64,000 nt of DNA from an uncultured Muribaculaceae bacterium (GTDB lineage: Bacteria > Bacteroidota > Bacteroidia > Bacteroidales > Muribaculaceae). The number at the start of each line of letters is the position of its first letter. Position 1 is the first letter of the stretch. The translations under genes and the position numbers were made by a program. Below the pieces are notes generated by a model. It did not search any database and was not told the DNA's origin. It worked only from the letters and a program-made list of their open reading frames with translations. Where the stretch lies: positions 16,622 through 80,621 of the forward strand of contig CAJUKE010000007.1 in assembly GCA_910587075.1 (NCBI GenBank), given 5' to 3'. Shown in pieces: positions 1 to 8,985 of the stretch.

Positions 1-1329
1 TTCGTCATCAAGGCCGCCGACCTCGACGCCGGCGCCTCCAAGGCTCTCTTCTGGGCTGAATACGTTCCCACCGCTACCGGCTCCAAGGTTTACAACAGCG
101 CCGACCTCACTAACATCAGCTACAACGTCACCGAATTTAATATGGCCGACGCCAATCTGATGGCCGCCGCCGACGCTTTCGCCGGTACGATCACCACCCT
201 CACCAACGGCGCTTCGGCCACGCTGACCCGCCCGATGATCCAGTTCAACTTCGCTCCGACCAACCCCGAGGCCGCTGCCGGCGCTACCACCCTCAAGGTG
301 GCCTACACCGCTCCCTCGGCCTACAACGTGCTGACCGGCAACTGCGAGGCCGCTTCCGCCCAGGCTCTCACCTACGACAACGCCTCGTTCGACCCCGCCG
401 CCAAGGGCGCTTGGTTCTCCAGCTTCATCTTCGCTCCCGCCAATATGTCGAAGTTCGACCAGCCGATCACTATGACCATCGGCGGCGGTGTCAGCAAGAC
501 CCTCACCATCGAGGCCGGAACCCTCCCCCTCGATGCCAACTACATCGTTAACGCCAAGGCTGAACTCACCAACGGCGGTGGCGACGAGACTCTCGACCTC
601 GACGTGAACGTCGGCATCGACGGCGACTTCGAGAACGAGCCCAAGCCCGCCGTGTTCGAGGTAGGCAGCTACGTTGACGCGGCCGGCAACGCCACCAACG
701 ACAAGACCGCTGCCGTGGGTATCGTTTACCACATGGGCGCGTTCGAAGGTGATGTCATTGAGAATTATCCCGCCAAGTATGCCGGCAAGACCATCAAAGG
801 TTACGCTGTAGCTATTGAGAATGTGGCAAACAAGCGTCTCAGCTGTGGCGCTGAGGCTTATGGCAATGTGTTCGAGTCTAACGAAAAGACTACTACCAAC
901 GGAACTCAGACCACTCCCTATATGCTTCAGAAGCTCGCAGGTTCCGCTATCATCGACGCTTACAACACCTGGACCGCTGCCCATGCCCTTTCTACTGAAA
1001 ATGTGACTGATTGGTACATTCCTACCAAAGAGCACCTTCTGAACTTCATTGGCATGGTATTCCCCACAGGCTCTGCCGCTGAACCCATCGCTCCGACCGG
1101 AAGCGAGGCTTTCCGCGCGCTGTTCCCTGAGGATTCTATGATTGATGAGATGAAAACAGTTATGTACGTTTCGTCAACTGTTAACACCTCTGCCGAGCCT
1201 GACTACTCCCAGGTTCGTATAAATATCGCTGATGGCAAAGTGACATTTGCCGGAGCTGCCGCTCTCGGGCTTGTGAAGAGTGCGAATCGTCCCGCGCTTT
1301 GCCGCGCTATGTTCACCGTGTTTGAATAA
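1..1329 (+). CDS. Fimbrillin-like surface protein, 5' end outside window
   Basis: The reading frame is open from base 1, so the start and signal peptide lie upstream of the window; 442 codons are visible. The product is a close paralogue of the next gene. Shared blocks include an FWAEY motif, a DAFAG motif, a KRPM/TRPM-I-x-x-NF block, and a C-terminal half with YAGKTIK-YAVAIENVA and a DWYxPxxxxL motif like those of Lcl/FISUMP-type C-terminal domains. The N-terminal half resembles the DUF6562/fimbrillin-like group of Bacteroidales lipoproteins, so a surface-exposed adhesin or glycan-binding role is inferred. Both paralogues end in a similar Phe-Glu. Codon use changes near position 740 from strongly C-ending to more A/T-rich. 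A terminator hairpin follows. Confidence 0.7.
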   Translation, partial: FVIKAADLDAGASKALFWAEYVPTATGSKVYNSADLTNISYNVTEFNMADANLMAAADAFAGTITTLTNGASATLTRPMIQFNFAPTNPEAAAGATTLKVAYTAPSAYNVLTGNCEAASAQALTYDNASFDPAAKGAWFSSFIFAPANMSKFDQPITMTIGGGVSKTLTIEAGTLPLDANYIVNAKAELTNGGGDETLDLDVNVGIDGDFENEPKPAVFEVGSYVDAAGNATNDKTAAVGIVYHMGAFEGDVIENYPAKYAGKTIKGYAVAIENVANKRLSCGAEAYGNVFESNEKTTTNGTQTTPYMLQKLAGSAIIDAYNTWTAAHALSTENVTDWYIPTKEHLLNFIGMVFPTGSAAEPIAPTGSEAFRALFPEDSMIDEMKTVMYVSSTVNTSAEPDYSQVRINIADGKVTFAGAAALGLVKSANRPALCRAMFTVFE

Positions 1330-1386
1330 TCCCCCCAACGTATAATTACGATTAAGTAGGAAGCTGAAGCGCTTTCAGCGAAATAC

Positions 1387-1428
1387 CCGGGAGCCGGAGG
1401 GGCTCCCCCCGGCTCCCGGAGTATTTTT
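1387..1428 (+). terminator. Rho-independent terminator after first fimbrillin-like gene
   Basis: Perfect 11-bp arms (1387-1397 with 1409-1419, a CCGGGAGCCGG type stem) are followed by a TATTTTT tract at 1422-1428. It probably ends the transcript of the first paralogue. The second gene would then need its own promoter in 1430-1500, where I see no clear consensus. Confidence 0.8.
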
Positions 1429-1502
1429 CAAACCAATCAGGCCGCGGCTCGTCGGCAACAAGGATTTTATTTCGAGCGTAAACTTTAAAGATGATACTAT
1501 CA

Positions 1503-3104
1503 ATGAACAAGATACATAACCTCTTACTCGGTGCCGCCGCGCTGCTCGCAATGGGCTCCTGCTCCAACACCGAAGATATTACCCCCGCCGGCACGCCCAA
1601 AGGCGATATCGTGGTGCGCGTGGCTACCCAGGGTGCCGAGGCCGGCAGCCGCTCCGGCGTGGAGGCCATCCCCGGCTACACTTTGAAGTGCGTGATGCAG
1701 CTCTTCGCCGACGATGGCGTGGCTGTCGGCTCCCGCGAGGTGATGAACGCCTCGTCCGGCACTGCCGAATTCGTACTCCATGCGAAAGATATCGCCAACG
1801 GGGCCACAAAGGCCGCTTTCTGGGCCGAATACACTCCCGACGACCCCCTGAACAATCCCAAGATCTACAATAGCGACGACCTGTCGAACATCACATACAG
1901 CGAGACCGCTTTCAATCTCGCCGATGCCGACTGCATAGCGGCTATGGACGCTTTCGCCGGCGTGCTCACAAAGCTTGAGAACGGTGCGACCGTCACTCTC
2001 AAACGCCCGATGATCAAGCTCAACTTCACCCCGAAGAATCCCGAGATGGCCGACGGTGCCAAGCTCATCAAGGTGAGCTACAACGCACCCGCCGGGTACA
2101 ACGTGATCGACGGCACCTGCGACAAGGAGGCTTTCACCGCCGTAAGCTATACCAACGACTCGTTTGACCCCTCGCAGGCCCCCTGGTTCACCAATATGAT
2201 TTTCGCCCCCTCCAATATGGCTAAACTCGACAAGCCCATCACCCTGCAGGTGAGCGGCCGCGGCGACCAGAAGATGACCATCGTGAAGAACTCCATACCC
2301 CTCGACGCCAACTACACGGTCAACGCTGTGGCTGAAATCACCCGCGCCGAGACCCAGGACCTCAACGTTGAGGTTTCGATTGACAACGAGTTCGTAAACG
2401 ACCCCGACCGCAACGTCGAGATGGTGCTCGGCTCCTACATCAACGCCAAGGGTCGCGCCACTCTGGATCCCTTCTCGGCTGTGGGCATCGTGTTCTATAT
2501 GGGTGCCATGTCGGGCGACAACATCGGCCTCTATCCAGAAAAGTATGCCGGCAAGACCATCAAGGCTTACGCCGTGGCTATCGAGAATGTGGCCAAAGCC
2601 CGCGCCCAGTTCAACGCCGCCACCATCACCGCCGGGTTCACCCCTGCCGAAACCCTCGTGAACGGCACCCAGAACAGCGCCACCATCCTTGAAGGACTCG
2701 GCGAGTCGGCCTTCGTTGAAGCCTGGAACGCCTGGACCTCGGAACACGCTATGGAGGCCGGCGCCAACACCACCGATTGGTACCTCCCCGCCCGCGCGCA
2801 GATGGAGGAATGGATGAGCATGCTCATGGTCACCACCAACCTGCGCAACGAGGTGATAGCCGGTTCGCCCACGGGCACCCGCGAGTTCCGCGCCCTCTTC
2901 CCGCTGAACACCATCTTCGACCGCGACCCGTTTGCCAACTGTATGTACGGCACCTGCTCCGTCAACTCCAACGGTAACATCCAGGGCACCAGCCTCACCG
3001 CCACCGAGAACGGCACCAACGGAACCGTTAAGTTCTCGCAGATCGACGTCAAGACCAAGACCCAGTCGGTTCTCGGCCGCCCGATGATCACCATCTTTGA
3101 ATAA
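1503..3104 (+). CDS. Fimbrillin-like surface lipoprotein
   Basis: 533 residues from the ATG at 1503, which directly precedes a lipoprotein signal (MNKIHNLL, hydrophobic stretch, lipobox ending GSC). An in-frame ATG at 1491 adds only four residues. The mature protein has two parts. The N-terminal domain resembles DUF6562/fimbrillin-like folds (FWAEY, MDAFAG, LKRPMIKLNF). The C-terminal domain has WYLPARAQMEEW and a closing RPMITIFE, as in Lcl/FISUMP-like modules. It is most likely exported to the outer membrane as a lipoprotein. Placement directly upstream of a polysaccharide lyase and SusCD suggests a surface glycan-binding accessory, but the family assignment comes from motifs only. Confidence 0.7.
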   Translation: MNKIHNLLLGAAALLAMGSCSNTEDITPAGTPKGDIVVRVATQGAEAGSRSGVEAIPGYTLKCVMQLFADDGVAVGSREVMNASSGTAEFVLHAKDIANGATKAAFWAEYTPDDPLNNPKIYNSDDLSNITYSETAFNLADADCIAAMDAFAGVLTKLENGATVTLKRPMIKLNFTPKNPEMADGAKLIKVSYNAPAGYNVIDGTCDKEAFTAVSYTNDSFDPSQAPWFTNMIFAPSNMAKLDKPITLQVSGRGDQKMTIVKNSIPLDANYTVNAVAEITRAETQDLNVEVSIDNEFVNDPDRNVEMVLGSYINAKGRATLDPFSAVGIVFYMGAMSGDNIGLYPEKYAGKTIKAYAVAIENVAKARAQFNAATITAGFTPAETLVNGTQNSATILEGLGESAFVEAWNAWTSEHAMEAGANTTDWYLPARAQMEEWMSMLMVTTNLRNEVIAGSPTGTREFRALFPLNTIFDRDPFANCMYGTCSVNSNGNIQGTSLTATENGTNGTVKFSQIDVKTKTQSVLGRPMITIFE

Positions 3105-3132
3105 TCCACTCTCTTCCCCGATACCTCTTGCA

Positions 3133-5679
3133 ATGATGATGAACAAGTTCATAACGATAGCATCCGCGGCGCTCCTTCTCGCCGGGTGCGCGGCCGACGA
3201 CGCCCCGCTGGTTGTGCCCGACCCCGACGGCGAGGTCATCGAGTCGCCCGTGCTCGACTCCCCCTCGGAGTATCACGAGAAGATGCGCACCGTGCCCTAT
3301 CCCCGTTCGACCAACGAGCTCTACATCAACCCGGCGCCCCTGATCGTGCCGCAGAAGATGAAGACCCACACCTACCTCCAGTTCGCCCTCTCGACCTCCG
3401 CGGATTTCGCGGAGGGGGCAACCGAGGTATCCGAGCCGGTGGCGTGGAATATGTGGAACCCCCACCGCCAACTCGAACAGGGCACCTGGTACTGGCGTTT
3501 CCGCAACGTCAGCTCCTCGGGGGAGGCACAGCCCTGGAGCGACACCTACTCGTTCGAGGTCAAGGGTAGCGAGCCCGTGTTCGTGACACCCACCTGGGAG
3601 ACCTTCCTGCAGATGGCTCCCCAGTTCTCGCCCCGCCTCTACTGCTTCCTCGACGCCAAGCTGGCAACCGCCCGGCAGAAGGCTCCCGAGCACCCCGAGT
3701 ATAAGTCGCTGATCCAGCGCGCCGGCACCGCTCTCAAAACCGACTACGCCACCGAGCTCAAGGGGCTTTACGCCTCCCACGACAAGCTCTACCAGAATGT
3801 AGAGTACCTCTATCAGGCCTATCTGCTCACCCGCGACGAGCAGTACGCCCAGAAGCTCGTGTCGCTCCTGGAGGCCATGATCGCCAACCCCTGCTCGACC
3901 TCGGTGCTCTATAGCGACAACTTCATCACCTCCACCGTGACCTATGCGCACGCCGCGGTTTACGACCTCCTGGCCGACCGGCTCGACCCGGCGCTCCGCC
4001 AGGCCGCTGAAAAGTTCGTTTCCGACCAGTGCCGCCGCTTCTACCGCTCCAGCCGCGGTTACGAGGAGAACCATATCTTCGACAACCACTTCTGGCAGAT
4101 CAACTACCGCCTGATGTTCTTCTCGGCCCTGACGCTCTACGACCGCGCCGAGTACCCCGACGCGCTGACCCTGCTCGAATACCTCTATGAACTGTGGACG
4201 GCCCGCGCCCCGGCCTCCGGCTTCAACCGCGACGGCGTGTGGCACAACGGCACCGGCTACTTCACCACCAACTCCAAGACCCTGGCCTATATGGCGATGA
4301 TGCTCAGCTACATCACCCGTACCGACTTCACCCGCCACCCCTGGTACCAGAACGCCGGGCAGGCCCTGGCCTTTAATATGCCCCCCGTAGGCGCCAACAC
4401 CGGTTTCGGCGACGGCCACGAGAAGAACCCCGAACCCAACCGTCAGATGGCGGCGTTCGCCGACTTCCTGGCCCGCGAGGTGGGCGACGGCTACGCTTCG
4501 TGGTACGCCACAAGCCGCCCCGACCTGGTGCGCGACGACTGGGAAATGCGCATCTACCGTATGTGTAACGAGGATACCTACCGCGCCTCGCTCCCCGACG
4601 ACGTGCCCCTGCTCACCTGGTACAAGGATGCCGGCGAGGTGACGATCCACTCGTCGCTCACCGAGACTTCCGACGACCTCGCCCTCGGGTTCCGCTCCAG
4701 CCAGTACGGCTCCGGCTCGCACACCACTTCGAGCCAGAACGCCTTCAACATGGTGTACGGCGGCAAGACGATTTTCTGCTCCTCGGGCTACTACCAGAGC
4801 TTCAGCGACGCCCATAACCTTATGTGGTACCGCCACAGCCGCGGCCACAACACCATCCTGGTTAACGGCATAGGCCAGCCCTACACAACCAAGGCATACG
4901 GGCGCATACTCCGCGCTGGTTCGGCCAACTCGATAGCCTACGCCCTCGGCGACGCTTCGAACGCCTACTGCGGCTTCACCGACGACGAGATGTGGCTCAC
5001 CAACTTCAAGAACGCCGGAGTGGAGCAGACCCCCGAGAATGGCTTCGGCCCGACTCCGCTGACACGCTACTACCGCCACCTGGTGATGCTCAAGCCCGGT
5101 ATCGCCGTGATTTACGATGAACTGGAGGCTTCCGAGGCCGCCCGCTGGGAATGGCTCCTCCACAGCCCGGTTGAGTTCGACATCGACGCGGAGAACGGCA
5201 TTCTCACCACCGAGAACAAAACCGACCGCAACCACTGCCGCGTGACGCTACTGACCTCCTCGAAGGCCGAGATGTCGCAGACCTCGAAGTTCCTCGTGCC
5301 CCCCGCCACCCAGGGCGATGCCTATCCCGACCAGTGGCACTTCACCGCCAAAGTCGAGAACGCTCCCGCCGTGAGGGTGCTGGCCATCATCCAGCCCTCG
5401 AACATCGCCGACGAGTTCTCGCAGGTGAAGCGCGACGGCGACAGCTATGTGATCGACGACTGGCGCGTCACCGCCACCCTCGACCCCGCCCTCCCCGCGG
5501 CGCTCAAGATTGAGAACACCCGCACCGGCGCCCTGCTCGATGCCGGAACCTCGGCCGAGGTTACCACTCTCGACGGAGCCTCCTACCGCCGCGGCTACAC
5601 CAACTCGACCCTCATCGTCGACGGCAAGACCCTCGAACTGGTCGACGAGGCCCAGATGGGTTCCCGCTCCATACGATAA
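3133..5679 (+). CDS. Heparinase II/III-family polysaccharide lyase lipoprotein with DUF4962-like N-terminus
   Basis: 848 residues. I chose the ATG cluster at 3133-3141 over the longer in-frame start at 3097 because it begins a lipoprotein signal (MMMNKFITIASAALLLAGC). The N-terminal ~130 residues form a beta-rich DUF4962-like module. An alpha-helical toroid follows with ENHIFDNHFWQ and WHNGTGYF motifs, then the heparinase II/III beta-sandwich with GSGSHTTSSQNAFN, WYRHSRGHNTILVNG and RYYRHLVMLKPG. Asn, Tyr and His residues in such motifs form the catalytic site of this clan, and the length fits DUF4962/heparinase proteins (about 850 residues). Expected activity is beta-elimination of a uronic-acid-containing polysaccharide at the outer membrane or in the periplasm. 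The exact PL family and substrate cannot be fixed from sequence alone. Confidence 0.85.
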   Translation: MMMNKFITIASAALLLAGCAADDAPLVVPDPDGEVIESPVLDSPSEYHEKMRTVPYPRSTNELYINPAPLIVPQKMKTHTYLQFALSTSADFAEGATEVSEPVAWNMWNPHRQLEQGTWYWRFRNVSSSGEAQPWSDTYSFEVKGSEPVFVTPTWETFLQMAPQFSPRLYCFLDAKLATARQKAPEHPEYKSLIQRAGTALKTDYATELKGLYASHDKLYQNVEYLYQAYLLTRDEQYAQKLVSLLEAMIANPCSTSVLYSDNFITSTVTYAHAAVYDLLADRLDPALRQAAEKFVSDQCRRFYRSSRGYEENHIFDNHFWQINYRLMFFSALTLYDRAEYPDALTLLEYLYELWTARAPASGFNRDGVWHNGTGYFTTNSKTLAYMAMMLSYITRTDFTRHPWYQNAGQALAFNMPPVGANTGFGDGHEKNPEPNRQMAAFADFLAREVGDGYASWYATSRPDLVRDDWEMRIYRMCNEDTYRASLPDDVPLLTWYKDAGEVTIHSSLTETSDDLALGFRSSQYGSGSHTTSSQNAFNMVYGGKTIFCSSGYYQSFSDAHNLMWYRHSRGHNTILVNGIGQPYTTKAYGRILRAGSANSIAYALGDASNAYCGFTDDEMWLTNFKNAGVEQTPENGFGPTPLTRYYRHLVMLKPGIAVIYDELEASEAARWEWLLHSPVEFDIDAENGILTTENKTDRNHCRVTLLTSSKAEMSQTSKFLVPPATQGDAYPDQWHFTAKVENAPAVRVLAIIQPSNIADEFSQVKRDGDSYVIDDWRVTATLDPALPAALKIENTRTGALLDAGTSAEVTTLDGASYRRGYTNSTLIVDGKTLELVDEAQMGSRSIR

Positions 5680-5711
5680 CATATCCACCCAATCATTGAC
5701 CAATCAGCAAA

Positions 5712-8700
5712 ATGGAAAAAATAATATCTGAAGCATCGCGCAAAGCTATGGTCCTCCTTATGGCGGTCCTGGCCCTGGTGATGTGCGCCCCCTCGGCCCT
5801 GGCAGCGCCGCTGACGGTGACCGGCACCGTCCTCGACAACGAAGGGCTTGAGGTTATCGGTGGCGTGGTCGAGGTGAAAGGCACCAAGACCAAGGTTGTC
5901 ACCGACGTCAACGGCGTGTACACCATCCAGGTCGACAAGCCCCGCAAGGCGGTGCTCCTGTTCACCTATCTCGGCTGCGAGCCGAAGGAGGAGGCCGTGA
6001 ACGGCCGCAATAAAATCGACGTGGTTCTGAAGCCCGCCATGCAGGCCCTCGACGAGGTTGTCGTGATCGGCTACGCCACCGTCAAGCGCAAGGACCTCAC
6101 CGGCTCCGTTTCCTCGGTGAAGGGTTCCGAAATGATGAAGACCCCCGGGGGCGATGCCACCCAGGCCCTCGCCGGCCGTATGTCGGGTGTGCAGATCGTG
6201 CAGACCGACGGCCAGCCCGGCGCCACCCCCTCGGTGCGCGTGCGCGGCGGTATCTCGATCACCCAGGACAACTCCCCGCTCTACATCATCGACGGCGTGC
6301 CCAACGAGGATGGCATGAGCAATATCAACCCCAACGACATCGAGAGCATCGACGTGCTCAAGGATGCCTCCGCGACCGCCATCTACGGTGCCCGCGGCGC
6401 CAACGGTGTAGTGCTCATCACAACCAAGAGCGGCGCAGACTCCGACGGTAAGGCCACCGTGACTTTCGATGCCTATGTGGGCTGGCGCAAGCTCGCCAAC
6501 AAGCTCAAGATGCTCTCTACCGAGGAGTTCGTGCTCGCCGACTACGAGCGCACCATCGGGCGCCTCAGCTCGACCTCGCCCGAGGACGGCGGCATGAACA
6601 GTTGGCAGGCCCGCTACGGCGGCTTCGCCGACATCCACGCCAACTACGGCAACCGCCCCGGTATCGACTGGCTCGACCGCACAATGGGCCGCACCACCCT
6701 GGCACAGAGCTACCGCCTCACCGTGAGCGGCGGCAACAAGAAGCTCAACTACTATATGTCGTACGGCTACTATAACGACGAGGGTGCCATGATCCACTCC
6801 GGCTCCGACAAGCACTCGATTTCGGCCAACATCCGCTCCGATGTGAGCAAGCGTCTGAGCATCAATGGCCGTATCAGCTACGATGTGCAGACCATCACCG
6901 GCGCCGGCGTGGCCGGTAACGGCACCAACTCCGGCGGCTCCAACGTCGACGCCCGCTTCAACAAGCTCGCCCAGATTCTCGCCTACCGCCCGACTATCGG
7001 TATCCGCGGCAAGGACTCCGAACTCCTCTACTACGACGACCCCATCCTTCAGGATGACTCCGGCAACACGCTGGTGAACCCCGTGCTCGCCGCCGCTTCC
7101 GAAAAGGACGACCGCAAGATCCGCACCATCCAGGCCGTGGCTACCCTCACCTTCAAGCTCGGCCGCGGCTGGACCTTCCGCTCGACCAACGGTACCCGTT
7201 ACCAGAACACCCGCCGCTCGCTCTTCTACGGCCCCAACTCGATTCTCGGCCGCCGCAGCGGTATTTTCGGCAGCGTGCGCACAACCGAGGCCGGTTCATT
7301 CTCGACATCCAACGTGCTCTCCTACGACAAGCGTATCAAGAAGACCCACCACATCGCCTTCCAGCTCGGCCAGGAGTATGTGAAGCGCTGGACCCAGTAC
7401 GTCGAGACCGGTGTGAAGGACCTCCCCACCGACGACTTCATCCTCGACGACATGGGGCTCGGCACCCCCTCGGCGGCCAACTCCTCGTTTAACGACGACG
7501 ACCACCTGCTCTCGTTCTTCGCCCGCCTCAACTACGACTACAAGTCGAAGTACATATTCACCGCGACCTTCCGCGCCGACGGTTCCTCGAAGTTCGGCAA
7601 GAACAATAAGTGGGGCTACTTCCCCGCAGTTTCCGCCGCGTGGCGCCTTGCCGAGGAGGATTTCATCAAGAATCTCGACATCTTCTCCGACCTGAAGATC
7701 CGCACTGGTTATGGTCTGGCGGGTAACAACCGTATCGGTTCCTACAACTCGCTGGCGCTGATGGAGCGCATCCTCACCGCCGTGGGCGACGCCACCCGTC
7801 CGGGCTACGCCGTGACCCGGATCGCCAACCCCGACCTCAAATGGGAGTCCAACAAGACTTTCAACGTCGGCATCGACCTCGGTTTCTTCAACCAGCGCCT
7901 CACCATCTCGCCCGAGTTCTACATCAACAACAGTAACAACCTGCTGCTCAACGCGACCCTCCCCATGTCGTCGGGCTACCAGACGATGCTCATCAACGCC
8001 GGCGCCACCCGCAATATGGGTGTCGACATCGCCATCAACTCGGTGAACATCGCGACCCGCGACTTCCAGTGGAACTCCACCCTGACCCTCACCCACAACG
8101 AGAACAAAATCACCTCGCTCGTGGGCGGCGACAGCCAGCTCTACGAGGCCCGCTTCGGCTTTAACCAGAACACCCACCTGCTCCAGGAGGGTAAGCCCGT
8201 GGGACAGTTCTACGGCTTCGTTACCGAGGGGCTCTACCAAGTGAGCGACTTCGACTACAACCCCCGCACGAAGGAGTACACCCTCAAGGAGAACGTCCCC
8301 TACCAGACCAACCCCAACCTCGTGAAGCCGGGTATGTGGAAGTTCAAGGACCTCGACCACAACGGCATAATCGACGAGCGCGACAAGACCGTGATCGGCC
8401 ACGCCGCTCCCAAGCTCTACGGTGGTTTCAACAACTCGCTGACCTGGAAAGGGTTCGACCTGAGCGTGTTCTTTACCTTCAGCTGGGGCAACGACGTGCT
8501 CAACGCGACCAAGCTCGTGGCCGCCAAGGTAGGTACCCAGAACAACAACTCGCTCGACATCGTGAACAGCTCAAACCGCTGGATGACCATCGACAAGAGC
8601 GGCAACATCGTGACCGACCCCGCGCAGCTCGCCGCTATGAACGAGGGTAAGACCGTGGCCGCCTACTACGACCTTGAAAACGGCGACAGCTACGTTCACT

Positions 8701-8963
8701 CCTGGGGTGTCGAGGACGCTTCCTACATCAAGCTCTCGAATATCACTTTCGGTTACACCCTTGAGCGCAAGGCGTTCATGCGCAAGCTCGGCCTAACCAA
8801 GGCGCGCCTCTACTTCACCGGAAACAACCTCTATACCTGGACCAAGTACACCGGCTTCGACCCCGAGGTGTCGACCATGCGCTCGCCCCTCACCCCCGGT
8901 GTCGACTTCGGCGCCTATCCTCTGAGCCGCACCTTCCTTTTCGGCCTCAACCTCACATTCTAA
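5712..8963 (+). CDS. SusC/RagA-family TonB-linked outer membrane transporter
   Basis: 1083 residues. A signal peptide (ending near SALA) precedes a carboxypeptidase-regulatory-like domain (TVTGTVLDNEGLEVIGGVV onward, about residues 35-110). The SusC signature ALDEVVVIGYATVKRKDLTG follows, then the plug (VRVRGGISITQDNSPLYIIDG; LKDASATAIYGARGANGVV) and a long beta-barrel ending in Phe (FLFGLNLTF). No STN sensor domain is present, so it is not a sigma/anti-sigma signalling version. It imports oligosaccharides across the outer membrane using TonB energy, with the SusD protein 22 bases downstream as its lid. The neighbouring lyases indicate a uronate-containing substrate. Confidence 0.97.
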   Translation: MEKIISEASRKAMVLLMAVLALVMCAPSALAAPLTVTGTVLDNEGLEVIGGVVEVKGTKTKVVTDVNGVYTIQVDKPRKAVLLFTYLGCEPKEEAVNGRNKIDVVLKPAMQALDEVVVIGYATVKRKDLTGSVSSVKGSEMMKTPGGDATQALAGRMSGVQIVQTDGQPGATPSVRVRGGISITQDNSPLYIIDGVPNEDGMSNINPNDIESIDVLKDASATAIYGARGANGVVLITTKSGADSDGKATVTFDAYVGWRKLANKLKMLSTEEFVLADYERTIGRLSSTSPEDGGMNSWQARYGGFADIHANYGNRPGIDWLDRTMGRTTLAQSYRLTVSGGNKKLNYYMSYGYYNDEGAMIHSGSDKHSISANIRSDVSKRLSINGRISYDVQTITGAGVAGNGTNSGGSNVDARFNKLAQILAYRPTIGIRGKDSELLYYDDPILQDDSGNTLVNPVLAAASEKDDRKIRTIQAVATLTFKLGRGWTFRSTNGTRYQNTRRSLFYGPNSILGRRSGIFGSVRTTEAGSFSTSNVLSYDKRIKKTHHIAFQLGQEYVKRWTQYVETGVKDLPTDDFILDDMGLGTPSAANSSFNDDDHLLSFFARLNYDYKSKYIFTATFRADGSSKFGKNNKWGYFPAVSAAWRLAEEDFIKNLDIFSDLKIRTGYGLAGNNRIGSYNSLALMERILTAVGDATRPGYAVTRIANPDLKWESNKTFNVGIDLGFFNQRLTISPEFYINNSNNLLLNATLPMSSGYQTMLINAGATRNMGVDIAINSVNIATRDFQWNSTLTLTHNENKITSLVGGDSQLYEARFGFNQNTHLLQEGKPVGQFYGFVTEGLYQVSDFDYNPRTKEYTLKENVPYQTNPNLVKPGMWKFKDLDHNGIIDERDKTVIGHAAPKLYGGFNNSLTWKGFDLSVFFTFSWGNDVLNATKLVAAKVGTQNNNSLDIVNSSNRWMTIDKSGNIVTDPAQLAAMNEGKTVAAYYDLENGDSYVHSWGVEDASYIKLSNITFGYTLERKAFMRKLGLTKARLYFTGNNLYTWTKYTGFDPEVSTMRSPLTPGVDFGAYPLSRTFLFGLNLTF

Positions 8964-8985
8964 TCTCTCCTAAGTATTCAAGAAT

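Noticed and set aside
1524..3239. 571-residue open frame on the minus strand
   Set aside because: Runs opposite the fimbrillin-like gene, is dominated by Gly/Val/His/Glu as expected from the complement of C-ending codons, and has no signal or domain.
3088..5235. 715-residue minus-strand open frame
   Set aside because: Antisense shadow of the heparinase-family gene; composition artefact of high GC3.
5595..8402. Minus-strand open frames of 406 and 368 residues opposite susC
   Set aside because: Antisense to a clear SusC gene, no recognised motif, biased composition.
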